DNA of 64,000 nucleotides from Certhia americana (Eukaryota; Chordata; Aves; Passeriformes; Certhiidae): NCBI GenBank assembly GCA_018697195.1, contig CM031858.1, forward strand, positions 94,266,298 through 94,330,297, read 5' to 3'. Under the pieces are notes generated by a model that was not told where the DNA came from, ran no database searches, and saw nothing but the letters and a program-made list of their open reading frames with translations. This document shows positions 26,531-38,699 of the stretch, piece by piece (position 1 is the first letter of the stretch; every line of letters begins with the position of its first letter). Position numbers and translations under genes: made by a program.

Positions 26531-26546
26531 CCCCCCCCCCCCCCCC
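26531..26546. repeat. C16 homopolymer in the splice-acceptor tract
   Basis: Sixteen consecutive C lie within the pyrimidine tract of the 26577 acceptor. Length variation here is expected and could alter exon recognition. Confidence 0.9.
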
Positions 26547-26576
26547 TCCCTCCTTCCCTCCCTCTCCTGACTACAG

Positions 26577-26681
26577 GGATGCTCAGGACACAAACACGCC
26601 AAGGAGACTGTGTCTGCAGAGAATGTGGAAAATGCTTTACCCAACCCAGCCACCTCAGGACCCATCAGAGGTCCCACACAG
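26577..26681 (+). CDS. ZNF516: ZNF516 C-terminal zinc-finger exon (symmetric, 105 nt)
   Basis: Acceptor CTACAG and donor CACAG|GTATCT bound exactly 35 codons' worth of sequence, phase 1 on both sides. The translation contains a textbook C2H2 finger, CRECGKCFTQPSHLRTHQRSH, with spacing C-X2-C-X12-H-X3-H and hydrophobic core Phe and Leu. The following residues (T, then V from the next exon) do not form a TGEKP linker. The join from 21727 reads ...HTG-MLRTQ. Skipping the exon would keep the frame and delete this finger, so a finger-less isoform is possible. The gene assignment follows from the exon series and my recollection of the ZNF516 C-terminus. Confidence 0.88.
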
Positions 26682-27586
26682 GTATCTTTTCAGACTCACT
26701 CTTGCTTTCTCCCTTTCCCACTTGCCTGCTTTCAGATTCAGCTAACAAAATGCCAAGAATTACATTTCACATACCATGTTCACCTAAGTAATTCCTGCTT
26801 AAATCTAATAGACAGGTTTTTTATTTTTATGACTATTGCTCTTGTTCTCCAAATATTGCTTACCTGATCCCTGCCCGAACTCCATAAAATTGCAATGCAT
26901 TTAAGATAAGTCTGTTTGCAAATGTTTTATTTTAATTAGAGAGTAGGGTACTCATAAATGAATATGCTAATGAATTCTGTTGCCACCAGCACAAATTGAA
27001 ATCAAAGTACCCCTTTCAGCACAACATAAGGCTTTGTTTTGCCTCATCGTTGCTGTTGACAGGAACATTTTTGTGGGAAACAAGATTTTTCCTCAGACTG
27101 GTCAGCCCTAAAATGGGAAATCCCTACCAGCCTTTTTTAACCTGATGTGGTCTGTGGTTGAGGCTGGAGGAGGCTGAAGCTGCCAGTGTCGTGAGCCCTC
27201 CTGAGCCTTGCATGAGACAGTGAGAGTAGCAGGTTCCTCCTCAAAAGTGTGAATGATGCATACATAAGCCAGTCTGATGCAAAATGACAGAAGCCAAATG
27301 GTAAGTAATGCAAGAAGAGGGTCCCTTTACACATACACTGATAATTAATGTTGTCAGTGATTGCTTTCTTCAGCGCTGAAGTCTGAATTAAAAAGGGCAG
27401 TGGCCCTAGGCTGCCATTAGCACACTCTCTTACAGTAAGTGTTACGGTAAATTGGTATTTTCCGGCCACAGGGTAGTAGCTGGTGTCTTTTTTTGAACGT
27501 GGTTAATCTGTAATGGTCTCAAATAATGTACACACACTAATGAAGCTTGAATGTTCATCTGTTAACAAGCCCCCTTGTTCCCACAG
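26682..27586 (+). other. ZNF516: ZNF516 intron (905 bp)
   Basis: It is bounded by GTATCT and CCACAG. I see no repeat or ORF of note. Confidence 0.8.
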
Positions 27587-27654
27587 TGGTATTTGAGTCT
27601 AATGGACTCCGAGGTACTGAAGTTCACACCACCTCCGCAGATGCCCCAAAACAA
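27587..27654 (+). CDS. ZNF516: ZNF516 penultimate coding exon (68 nt)
   Basis: The acceptor CCCACAG and donor CAA|GTATGT fit. With the G carried over from the previous exon it encodes VVFESNGLRGTEVHTTSADA followed by PKQ, and it ends in phase 0. No domain is present; it is a short polar C-terminal linker. Reading into the intron would meet a stop within about a dozen codons. The frame, the splice signals and the fit with the next exon support it. It is too short to stand out by ORF length. Confidence 0.82.
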
Positions 27655-30349
27655 GTATGTTTTACAATTAATTGGGTGTTTGGTTTTTAATGTGGTAGCT
27701 GGGAAAAAATTGCACAGTGATACTCCTCACTAAAGCACTGACTGTTTTATAACATGTATAAATAATAATGGTATTGCTTAATTTTTTGCTCTTAAATTTT
27801 TAAAGCATTTAATCAGAATCTGATATATAGAGAGTCAGTTAATTGTAAAACAGGTAGTTAGTGTTTAAATAAACATGTTACTGGCTTACTGGGAACTGGG
27901 TGGGATAGGTAACTCCGTAATGTACTCTGACGTGTAATAGTGAGATAGTACATAATGAATTCCTGTAAATTCACTTTTACAATTAACACATTTTCTGCTG
28001 TAACAAGACAACTATGTTTTAGTCTGTATTTTTCTGAAGAGTATTTGTACCCTGATACCCAGTGTCTGGCCTTTGAAAAGCTCTAATCCACCATGTTCAG
28101 TGGACTCTCTTCATGTACTTTCGTGTTTCTAATGTACAGTTTCCTGTCTTAACACACTTCTCAGAGCTCTGAATTATACATGACAAAGCCATTACATAGA
28201 AAATCATTAAACTGAATTTGTTTTGTGTATCTTATGTTGTTGGAGAATAGTGTCGTAGCCTGGACCTTCCCATTCCATTTGCAGCTTGGCAAGTTTGTTT
28301 CAGTGCACACCTTCTCATGGGCACTTCTCTTCCATTGTGGAACTGCCTCCAGCATCACTCACTTTTCCTTTCATCTTCATTTTTAGTTTCACTATAGCAA
28401 CCCCTGTCCTTCTGTCTCTTCCTAAGCTATTCCAGATACTTAGATAATGCATCTCCATGCTACTCCCAACATTAAGAAGTTTAGGGACTGATTTCTACTT
28501 GCTCATTCTCACAGGGCATCACTACACTGCCTGGTTCATATGCTGCACCCTTCATGAAGTCTCTTGGCACCTTGTCTGTGCCCTTGAATCTTTCTCACCC
28601 AAAGGCTGCATGGAGAACCCAGCCCCTGTCACAGGAGCATCTGAATTGACCCCAAGCCATAGGAGTGGCCAGCAATTCCCATAAAGTTTTCAAGATGGCA
28701 TGGCACTTCAGTTGTTATTGTGGGCAATGTTTGCTTTGCTTTTGTGGGACACTAGCTGCAAAGTTATGCTGCAGTGTCCCCCTTAAGATGCTTATCTGAT
28801 AAAATTGTGCAAGAGCACATCTCAGTAACAGAATGAATGACAGAGACACAGTCAGTGTGACAGAGTGAAACACTGCAGCTCTACCAACTCACCTAGCTAG
28901 TCTTTGGTTCACATCAGTTTAGTAACATAGATTGAGTAAACCTAAGCATCTTCTAAAATGCTCTTTGATCTTTTCACGCTCGTGGTTTTCTCTTATGTGT
29001 AGTTGAGATTACATTCTGAAGGCATCTGGGCTTTCTTCTAGAGGACAATATAAGGTCAAAGTTGGAAATATATTTCAAAAAAATTCTGGAATGGCTGTAT
29101 ATATCCAAAAAGAAATGTGGCAGCTCAGACCACATCTGGACGCTTTTTGTTATTTGGGTTATATTTCTGCACAATAAATCAACTCATAGTCTCGTCTTTG
29201 TAAACTATTGTCATGCCAGGATTTATTGACTAACTTCTTCCATAGGCCAAGGTAGCTTGCTCTCTCTATCTGCCAGTTTACCTTTGAAGCATTTGATTAA
29301 ATTACAGCATCTCTCAATACAGCAGAACACCAAGTAGGGGCTAGCTTCTTGACTGGCTTCATCTCTTTCCAAGTCAGTATTTCTTCCACAGAAGATGCGG
29401 TGTGATCACTTCTGCAGGAGATCTTTCCCTTTCTTTGGTCTTGTTTGCTCCTCAGTACCAGCCTTTGTCTCAATTTTTCAGTGTCTGTGTCAGGTGGGAT
29501 TATTCAGTTGTCTGCTGTTTTGCCGGCTCTCGTTGCAGGCAGGCATTGTGCTGCCCCAGAAGACTCCACCTGCACAGTCCCTGGGCGTTACAGAGGGAAT
29601 ACTCTCATTTCCACAGGCAGCTGTAGGGGCCTTTAGAAGCTCAGAAATGAGCTCTCAGTGAGAACGATGCCTGCAGCATTCTGTTAACATTACCATTTCC
29701 CACTTTAAACGTTGTCACTCCATGTCTTCATTTCATTTCTTAATTGGGGACAGGTCTATTCATGAGAGTTTATGGTGTAAAGTCAGTTCAAGTTACAGAA
29801 GTGCCGTGCACATGCTCCGAGCAAGAAACAATAGTTACCTGTACGGTAGTTTGAAAAGGAAAGAGGGGTTTTTTTGATGTCAAGTGGAAATGATTCACTT
29901 TACATAATGTTTCCACCTCACAGGTAAAATACCTTCCCCTGAGTAGTCTGCTAAAGAGTAGAAATATTAACATTAGTATTTCACGGTTCCCCCGTTCCCT
30001 TCTCTAGTCAGCCAGATCATCTCTAAAGGTTTCCTTTAGGAAACAATGTTAGGTAGGGCTTTTAAAATCCCCCAGCATAGTAGCTTACAACAGTGCTACG
30101 TTGAATAGCAGTTTTATCACAGAATAATTCTAATTCTGTGTGTTAAAAATAGGGTCGACAGCCAGGCTTTTTCAAAAATGAACCAGCTAAATATATATTT
30201 AGGTATCTAAATAAGAACCCTATTTTAGGGTAGTGAACCACCAACAGGAGGTGCAGGTATTCAGCATCCCTGAAAAGGAGATTTACACACTTACAGGAGT
30301 GTGTAAAAAAGATCAAACACACACAATTTTGCTGCTGTTAGCACTGGGC

Positions 30350-30760
30350 TGTGTTTCATGCTTTGTTATCAGCACCAATAAAATATAAATAAAATGTGGG
30401 TAATGAGATGTTTATTCATAACATTATTTATTGTGGTTTCTTATGTCTACCTGAATGCTTTCAAAGAAACTTAACAAAATGACATTTTTACATAAAATTG
30501 ATTTCCCGTGAACTTTGGAATATTTCTTACTCCTCTTTATCTAAAGGACGAAAAATGCCCATTACATATCCCAAGTCAATACAATCTGTGCTAAGTCACG
30601 TAGATTCTCTTGAAAAGCTGCCATATTAAACATATTGAATATTCTGAATATTTTTATAAATGCTAAATATCCCCGTATATACATAATTAAACTTGCTTAT
30701 CCACAATGAATATGTATCTTAATTTGGAATACTCTTAAGCAATGTCCAGAAACACGATTT
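30350..30760. promoter_or_regulatory. Candidate conserved non-coding element
   Basis: This is a unique AT-rich block with several ATAAA, TATTTAT and TTAATT cores and neither simple repeats nor ORFs. Conservation is unchecked. Confidence 0.2.
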
Positions 30761-32999
30761 AGCAGGCATGAATTCGGGGAGTACACTCCCGATTGCATAT
30801 ACATGGCAAGACAAAAGCTGGCTCCCCTTCAGAAAGGGCCGTGCAAGCATGTGTGTCTCGAGGCAAGGCTCTCCTAAAGCGTGGGGTCATTTCAGAGGCA
30901 CTGCCTGATGCTGCAGCCAGAAGCCCAATTCCCAGTGGTACAGGAGTCAGTCTGAAGCCTGCTTTTTCACAGTGGTGACAGCAGTGGTAGCAGTTTCTAG
31001 CGCATACGCCGTGCGTTCGACCTCTCCTTCTGCGTTTTTAAAGACATACACAAGCTCGTCCTACTTTAGGAATATGAGTGTCAGTCAATACACTCTAAAA
31101 ATTTTAAGGGACAAGAAATTAGGTGTTCAAAAGGCATGATTTCCTCCTAGTTAGCAGTGAGGGAGAGCTCTGTCTAATTGAGTGTATATGTACATGAACC
31201 ATATTTGCAGCACTGGAGCCAGAGACACCAAGTTCTACATCTTTTGTGTGAGTGAAACAAGGAAAACCCCCGAAACTCCAACCTTTGTCCTCTCCAGAAA
31301 CACATCCTTTCACTTACAGAAAATCAATTAGATGCTGCAGCCCAGGGAAAAAACCTAAACTGTTGGTATCCTGAATTCTTTGGCTGAAGCTTTTCCCATG
31401 CCAGAGGGCAGTGATCAGCCTTTTTTGTGAAACAGCACTGGACACCACAGCTTTTGTGCCTCATTCACTGAAAAGACAGGTGTGCAGTAGGTCCTGTACC
31501 TGTGTGACCCTTTATTTTCTCCACTGTAAGTATTTTGAAGTATTTCTTGCAGCATTCAGGACTTGAAATAACATAAATGTTAATATCCCGAACTTGGGGG
31601 GTAGAAAAATTGAAAAGAACCATCAAGGAAACACTATATACATGTCTATATGTGTGTTTTAAGGAGCCTGGGGGAAAAGCTGGGGACATCTGTTACCTGT
31701 AATGTTTTTACAGTCCAGCAACACTATAGCTCTGCTTGTCCTAAAGCAACTTTACAGAGAAGGGGAGGATGCAAAAAAACTTGACCCAGATTAAAAAGTT
31801 ATTTAACCTATTGGTTTCTGAGTTTGGCTGGTTTGGGTTTTTTTGCTCTCAAAATTCTAGTACTGTCTGTTACAAGTCCTATTTATGACATTTGTTCATA
31901 TGAAATACCTTGCCCCAGTTCCTTGCAGACTTTCTTCCAAAGATCATGATTAATAGTTCAGTCCTCATTATTGCAAATGTTATTTTTAAATGGTTATTCT
32001 GAGAACAAGAATTCCATTAATCAAAATAATAGATAATGAACAAATAAATGGCAACCTAATTTGTCTCGTTCATACATATGGAGATTATAATGCAAACAAT
32101 CAAGGAACCATGGAGGCTGCTGTACTGGCATCTGAGTATATGCATGTTCTGTATGTCTGTTACTTTATGAGCATTGGGGACAGGATTAGGAGCTGCAGTT
32201 CTTGTCCCAACACTTGTCCCTTGCTGGGAAACTGCAGTGGTCTCTGTGCTCCTTGACTTCAATGTCATGCAATGATCTGTCTCCACTAGGTTAACATGCA
32301 CACAAATTGGGTTTTTCCTGTTGACTGGGGAAAAGTTCTGGAAGTTGCTATAAGAGCATCTTTTGGCATGGAAGCTGTAGGTTTCTGATCTGCTTTTCAC
32401 TGAAAGTGAAGAAAGCCTACTTTTTAAAAGGGAAAACATTTTTATTTCAGGAAGAATTCAACCCAATTCTGTATCAGCTGGTTCAAAATCTGACCATACC
32501 TTGGGATGGTGTGAGTATGGGGGGGTGAGCCCCTGGGTGGGTTCTGGCACACATGAAGCTCAGGTCCTGTTCACCAGTGAAGCTGGGAGCACCGCTGTGC
32601 TTGAGAGGGGCCCAGCCACCCACCACCTCCAGCTCCTCTGCACTGTCCTTGCAGGTGTGGGGAGGATGGATTGTCCTTTTCCTGGACCCCTTGTGCTGTG
32701 TGGTCCGTGACATGCAGGGCACGCCTTCACCACCTCGCTGGCCATCCATCCCAAAGGAGTGCCCCTAATTACACCCCTTTTTTCAGTTCCTGGCCAGGGA
32801 AAGTGGGGCAAAGTGCCTGCCTGCCTGCCATCCCCTCCCCTCCCCTCCCTCCTCCCCAGCCCCGCGGAGCTCTGCCGTGCTCCCCCGTGTACGTGGAGCC
32901 GGTTCGATACGAGGCGTTGCAGTGATGAATGCCTCCTCCTGGAATTGTGGCTGTGTCTCTCAGGCATGATGCAGCCGCGCAAAAATGTAAAGCATCTTT

Positions 33000-33600
33000 C
33001 TTAGTTTACTGCGGGAAATTCAGCATCCAACTAAGGAAGTTTTATCACATCTCTCACTCAGTTACTGTTTCCTACATTTCAAATATACTGCGGTCTGTAC
33101 AGCAGCTTTTTTTTTCTTTAATTTTGTTGCAAATCTTTCCGACTTAAAACCAAACTTTGACTGGTAAATGTCATGAATCTCGGGCCAGGTTTAATTAGGA
33201 ATTTTCTAAATCTATTAACAAAAGAGATGCTCTTAATACATTATGTCAACCAGAGCTGGGCTTTCTTTAGCTATTTCGAGGGCTGCCATAGGCACAGCTT
33301 GAAACTTGCTTGGATTTTGCATGGGTGCCGTATTTTATGTTGCATTAATTTAAAATGGTCTGTTTCACTTCATCAAGACTTTAGCTTAAGGATAATGCAT
33401 TTATGTAAGATTAATCTTGCCATGTTGTTTTAGGATCAGGATTGTAAACTGCATTGTTCCGACAGTGATGTTCTAAATGTCATTTTAAAGCTTTTCTTGG
33501 GAGCTGCAGGCTCCCACTTATTCATGATGTTATCTTTAATTTCACTTGATTTTAGAATATCCCTGCTATTTTTTTTCATCGTGGTAATTATTCATGGAAA
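33000..33600. promoter_or_regulatory. Candidate conserved non-coding element
   Basis: This block is unique and complex, with homeodomain-type cores (TTAATTAG at 33191, GCATTAATTT near 33343, TAATTATTCATGG near 33587). The only homopolymers are a T-run near 33107-33115 and a shorter one near 33570. It resembles deeply conserved enhancers in texture. Conservation is unchecked. Confidence 0.25.
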
Positions 33601-34067
33601 TTGTCTAAGAAAAAAGAAGGAAGATGACAAGGGGGGAAAAAGCCGCCTTAGCATTTGACAGACCTGCACAAGAATTCAGTTTTTCTTCATTTAGCTGCCT
33701 CTGTGACCTCAAACTTCAGCCTTTTAAAAGCACTGATCCAGTTGTGAATCCCTTTTGGCTAGCACATAATTTCCACTTTTTGGAGGCCTCTTCTTTCCCT
33801 CCTTGTTCTCAGCCTTCTCTGAACTGTTCCGCCAGATCCTGTTACTTCTTGTTCTAGTCCGTCAGGGACTTTATATGGGCCTGACATGCTTTGCTCTCGG
33901 TGGAGATGCTTAAAAAGTAAAAGCCCCCAAAGTATTCTCACGTGGTGGGTCAGGATGAACGTACATGATGCTAATAAAGGGTAACGAATGCCGGCAGAAC
34001 TTGCCGGAGGGTCATGCCTGGGAGCAGGGGCGAGATTGAGCTTTTCCCCGTGTTGTCCTTCTTGCAG

Positions 34068-34127
34068 GGGAGAGACCACGGCGGTGCGGAGGTCACCCAC
34101 ATGCTGCATCTCCGGAAGGGAACCTAG
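34068..34127 (+). CDS. ZNF516: ZNF516 terminal coding exon segment with stop codon
   Basis: The acceptor TTCTTGCAG at 34067 is followed in phase 0 by GRDHGGAEVTHMLHLRKGT and a TAG stop at 34125-34127. The phase agrees with the previous exon, and the ending LRKGT agrees with my recollection of the mammalian ZNF516 C-terminus. The exon is only 19 codons long and sits at the start of the 3' UTR exon in a GC-richer patch. No domain is present. This is the least certain of the four joins because the peptide is so short, but frame, splice site and position all fit. Confidence 0.78.
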   Translation, partial: GRDHGGAEVTHMLHLRKGT

Positions 34128-34344
34128 ATCCCGGGCAGAGGAGCCCCAGCAGCCCCCTGTGCTCCAGAGCATCCCCCTGCCAGCCACTGCCGCACCCAGA
34201 GCTGCAGCGCGAGGCTGGGAGCAACGCTCTGCCAGGAGCGGGGTGCCTCCGTGCTGTTAATCATCTTAAAATAAATGAAGATGCTACACAAGATATATAT
34301 AAATTGACGTACTAATCAGTCCCATGGTTCCTTATTTCCTTTAT

Positions 34345-34350
34345 AATAAA
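34345..34350 (+). terminator. ZNF516: Proximal poly(A) signal candidate
   Basis: An AATAAA lies about 220 nt after the stop codon, with another at 34270-34275. Either could support a short 3' UTR isoform. I see no strong GT-rich downstream element directly after them. Confidence 0.3.
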
Positions 34351-37014
34351 CAGTGGAGTTGGCAAGCACTGTGGCGGCACAAGGCATCTATATTAATCAA
34401 GAGAAGTTTGAGACACTGGAAAAATTAAACTTTATGTGATTTGGACAGCATGAAGAAGTTAAGCACTGTAACAAAAACCTCCCTGATGCTCACAATGACT
34501 ATTTGATACATTTGAAAAACAGCAGTGGATTTGAGGGCTGGAGAAGTATTAATTAATGAAACTGCCACTGCCTGTCATGCTGAAAAGCAAATTAAAAAAA
34601 AAAACAGCAACAGAGAGAGAAGGAATGGGGGGTGCAGGGAAAAGGTGGCATTCGGTGCTGAGAAAGCAATGCTTGATGAAGGATTAAAGGGACTAAAGAG
34701 AAAGACCGTCATTCTGCAATGGTTTGTTTCATTACAGTTTGGGGACCACTTGCATTTCTAGTGCTCTTGCTCTTGACTGCGCACCATTAATAGTATGTGA
34801 ATATGGAAATTGAAACACTTCCAGAGAAAAGCTTCTATTCTGCTTTGGAAAAGAAAAGCTAGTTGAACACTAAGAAAAAAACCAGGCTTCTGTGTTTTAC
34901 TCTCAGGACCTTTTTTTTGTAACAGGGCTACTTTCTTCAACCTGGTCACAAAGGAAGTCTTCACTTATTGAAAAACAAAAAGGAAAAAAAAAATATAAAA
35001 CATTCAGCTGTCTAACACCGCTGATCTGTCTGTTTAGAAGAGAAAAGGTGTCACTGAATGGATTCAGGCAGCCCTGGGGCCATAAGGTGCTCTTTGCTCC
35101 TGCATTTGGTTCAGCAGACCAGCTGCCGCTCCTCCTTGGGCCCACTGACATTATGGAAAGATGAGGAACTTCTTTTGTGGTGGCAGGTTAATGTTCATAT
35201 AAATGTGTCATGTCTTGTACTTGGTGATCACTGGTGGTGTTAGAGAAAAAAAAAAGAAAAGAAAAAAAAAAGCTTTATATACCTCTTCTACAGTAACTCT
35301 TTAACTGCAAGTTTTCAAGGTGGGGTTGTGGCACATAACAGGTTGTTAAACCATGCAGTGTAAGCAATTAAAAATGTATTCCACAGATATAAATATTTTC
35401 TTTTCTTATTGCTGTGACACTATGTGTGATGGTAATATTTCTGAAAGTTTCAGATTTTGCACATATAATTTTATGCATTATCAAAAGTTACTGCTGCCTT
35501 GAAAGAAAATGTTCTGTGAAAATTTTTGCAAAAGCTTTACTAGTTGTTTTTTTTTTTTTAAATTGTAACATTTTGTAAAGGCAGGAAATGGAGTTAAAGA
35601 AACAACTAGCATGCTAAATATATTTTTCAAAAAAGCAATAATTTTACATGTACAGAAATGATGCTAACCTTTAATACAGGTGAGACCACAGTTTACTTAA
35701 TACGGTAATGGAATAGTGCTGTTTTTGTAGAAATGGGCTTCTGACAAAAGGTTTGTTAAAAAAAAAAAAAAAAAGAAAAAACCTTAAAACATGATCTTTC
35801 TGTTCTAACAGTTTGTTCTAACAGGTGGGTGGGGGGGTTGTTTTTTTAAAAAATTCTAGTCAGCAATTCGGGCTGGATACTACTTGTTACTTGTTTTAAA
35901 TTACTTGACTTGAGGTTTTGTTATTTTGCAACACTTGCAACAATGCAAATTAACTTTCTTACTTATTTTTTTTAAACTAGATTTTCCTTATGCTATTACA
36001 CGAGATGTAAACCAGAATTCTCTGTAAGTCTCAGTGTACTTAGGAATGTCCATGCAAGTACTTAAAAGTGACTGTAATTAACTGTTCTGTGAAGTTATTT
36101 TGAGGCAGGTTGCATAGACACATTCCATTGTACACCAAAAAAAAAAAAAAAAAAGAAAAAAATTAAGTATTTTGCTGTGTTGCTTAATGATTATCATTTT
36201 GGGTTTGCACTAGCTTTCTCTTTGGTTTTGTTTTTTGGTTTTTTTTAAATTTCTTTTTTTCCTTTTATTTTATTACTTTTCTGAGTCATATTTTCCATGA
36301 GAGAAAGTAGTGGTGACAGTTCAGAAATGAACAAAAGCTAGTTGCTTAACCTATTTGTTTGTGGTTTAGTTATTAAAAATTCTTCTGTACCCAAAATAGC
36401 ACAAAAGTGTAGTGTACATTTGTAATTTCTCTCTTTTTTTAATTGTATTTTTTTGGCACGCTGAGCTAGAGAATCTGAGTTAATATTTAGAGCCAGAACC
36501 TTCTTTCTGGAATTTTCTTCCCAATTCCTTGCCAGAGGAGCTAGTGCTGTCACTGCCATTACTGGGGTACTAATCAGCAAAGTTTACAATCATAATATAG
36601 CTTCATGAAGAACAACAGTAAGGGAAATCAGTTTAAATAATTATATGCTGTGTATAGCGCAGAAGTGAGATTTTCACTTAATTAAATAAGAAATAAGAGT
36701 GGGTGAGGGAAAACCAACCTAAAGGACCATCTGTTTTTGAAAGTGAATCCCACAATTTCTGTTTTTTTTTTTTTCTTTATCATTGTATTGTATTGATTTG
36801 TTATTTTAGTTAGACCATAGTATTTAAAATGAGTTGTGTTCTTATTTATTTAGTCAAATGGGCTTTTAAGCAACGTGATAACTTTTTTTGGCATGACACA
36901 CTCCTGTAAAGCCCTTTTATGACTGTTACAGGGACTTTCTACTACCTCTACCAATCTACTGTTTCTTCTTCTTAACAGGTTTTTATGGTGTTGCGAGTCT
37001 AATGTAACTTAGAC

Positions 37015-37020
37015 AATAAA
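37015..37020 (+). terminator. ZNF516: Distal poly(A) signal of ZNF516
   Basis: A canonical AATAAA is followed by a GGGTTTGATT stretch and then a TCAGTGT segment, compatible with cleavage and a GU-rich element. It is the last such signal before the (CT)n tract. Confidence 0.5.
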
Positions 37021-37064
37021 GGGTTTGATTATCTATGCTGCAGATTCTCAGTGTACCTGCCATA

Positions 37065-37157
<93 letters not shown>
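37065..37157 (+). repeat. (CT)n microsatellite
   Basis: About 93 bases of CT dinucleotide with rare interruptions (a CG, a TTT, a TAT) lie 45 nt beyond the poly(A) signal. The tract is likely polymorphic. Confidence 0.95.
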
Positions 37158-38699
37158 GGTTTGTGTGTGGTTGATTTTAGCTTAAGTGTAGGAGATCTCT
37201 TTTATTATGTCTGAAGTGAAAGACCACCAGAGTATTTTTGTATCCTGAATGTTGTACACTGACCAAAAGTCCAACTTGGCTAATCAGCTGCATTGCCACC
37301 ATGCTGCATTCTTGAAATTCCTTCTGTCGGAAATGCTATGTATAAATGGGTGCATTCTGCAAAAAGCTAAGCCAGTCAGAAAGCCAAGACAGTATCTAGG
37401 TTTGTATTTTAAAACTTCTTAAAGGTCCTTAGCGATAAACCTTAGCATAAATTGCTGCCTCTGTCCTATTGAAGGCTGAGCTTTAATGAAAACAACTGGG
37501 TATTATCCTTTGGAAAACAACCTCTGCTGGTAAGTGCAAAAAGTGGTTTGCTATTGACTGTAGGATACAAATCTCTCACTAGGGGGATTTCCAGGCACTG
37601 ATATCCTGTAGGTTTCATGGTAATCCCTTTAAATGTTTTGCTGCATTCTCGTGTTTTGGGGAACTGTGTGGTTTCTTCATTTATCCTACTGGAAGGCATC
37701 AGAGCATGCATGATGTTTGGAGCCATCTTCCTGTTATTGTAGTGGGAGTGCAATCCCCCTGTTTACTCCTTCACATGCCTGAAGAGTTTCTGACCCGGCC
37801 TGTGCTTGGTTTTGTCCTTCCTTGTATTCCCATGCTGGGCTACCCAAGTGTATCTCAGTAGCTCCACCAGGAATGCTGGAATTCATTGATGTAGGTGGGG
37901 ATTTGTCCTTGAAAAACCAATCTGTTACAAGACCCAGAACAAAGCAAAAGGTAGCTTCTTTACTGGGTTCTTAATACATAAAATGTGTTGGATTCTTGGA
38001 GGAAAGGTTGCATTTTATGAGAAGTCAAATTTCTCAGCCTCCATGCAAGTCACTGTTTTTAAACCAGGAGTTCTGTGCAAATCACCTAATTGCAACATCT
38101 TCTCCACTGGTGCGCTCTCTCTTTTCACTGTGTTTGAGAACTCCATGCTTCAGGGCAGTCCAGTGTTCAGAGACAAAGCACAAATGGATTCACTGAGAGC
38201 TTGCAGGTAAGGAACACCTGCCCAGTCCCACTGTTAGGAGGGTAACACAAATGAAATGGAGTGTGTTGATACATAAAAAAACCTTCCACTTCAGTTTTTT
38301 TTATTACAAATTGTGAAATGATTGTTTTTGGAGCAGCAGGTGGTGTAAAGCAGTTGTCCCCTATTAGCTGCTTTCCATGGGACTCTGGCATTTTCCAGAG
38401 GGACTGTACCCATGTGAAGACATCATTAGCTATCTCCAAGTATACAGTAGCTGTTACAAAGATATTTTTGCTTGTTTTGTTTTCTTTCCCCTTAATTAAT
38501 ACTGCATTTGGGAGGAAGAAAACCATAACCACCCCAAAACACTAGAAAAAATGCCCTTTTGTTCGAAGCTGGTAATCACAGAGTAAATAGTATGTGGAAA
38601 AAAAATCCGTATGTGTTGGGTATAAGCAAGTATTTCCAAACTGACCACCAGTTACTGATCAAACTAAGGGATGCTTTAGCTAGTGAGAGAGGAAGGGGT

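Larger units (their letters stand above)
21728..26576 (+). other. ZNF516: ZNF516 intron (4.85 kb)
   Basis: It is bounded by GTAAGA and CTACAG. Contents are unique AT-rich sequence, a T/A-rich patch at 25120-25200 and a C16 run in the terminal pyrimidine tract. The 162-codon ORF at 21891-22379 has no recognisable domain, and I treat it as chance. Confidence 0.8.
27655..34067 (+). other. ZNF516: ZNF516 last intron (6.4 kb)
   Basis: The intron runs from GTATGT to a CTTGCAG acceptor. It contains unique, AT-rich, repeat-poor blocks (about 30350-30760 and 33000-33600) that look like regulatory candidates, and a more GC-rich part at 32480-32960. ORFs such as 32560-32982 (minus) lack domains. Confidence 0.75.
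34128..37040 (+). other. ZNF516: ZNF516 3' UTR
   Basis: This region is AT-rich and non-coding. It holds several A- or T-runs (35251-35270, 35758-35780, 36138-36162) and ATTTA motifs of the AU-rich-element type. It ends near an AATAAA at 37015-37020. Earlier AATAAA sites at 34270-34275 and 34345-34350 could give short UTR forms. The end coordinate assumes cleavage 15-25 nt after the last signal. Confidence 0.55.
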
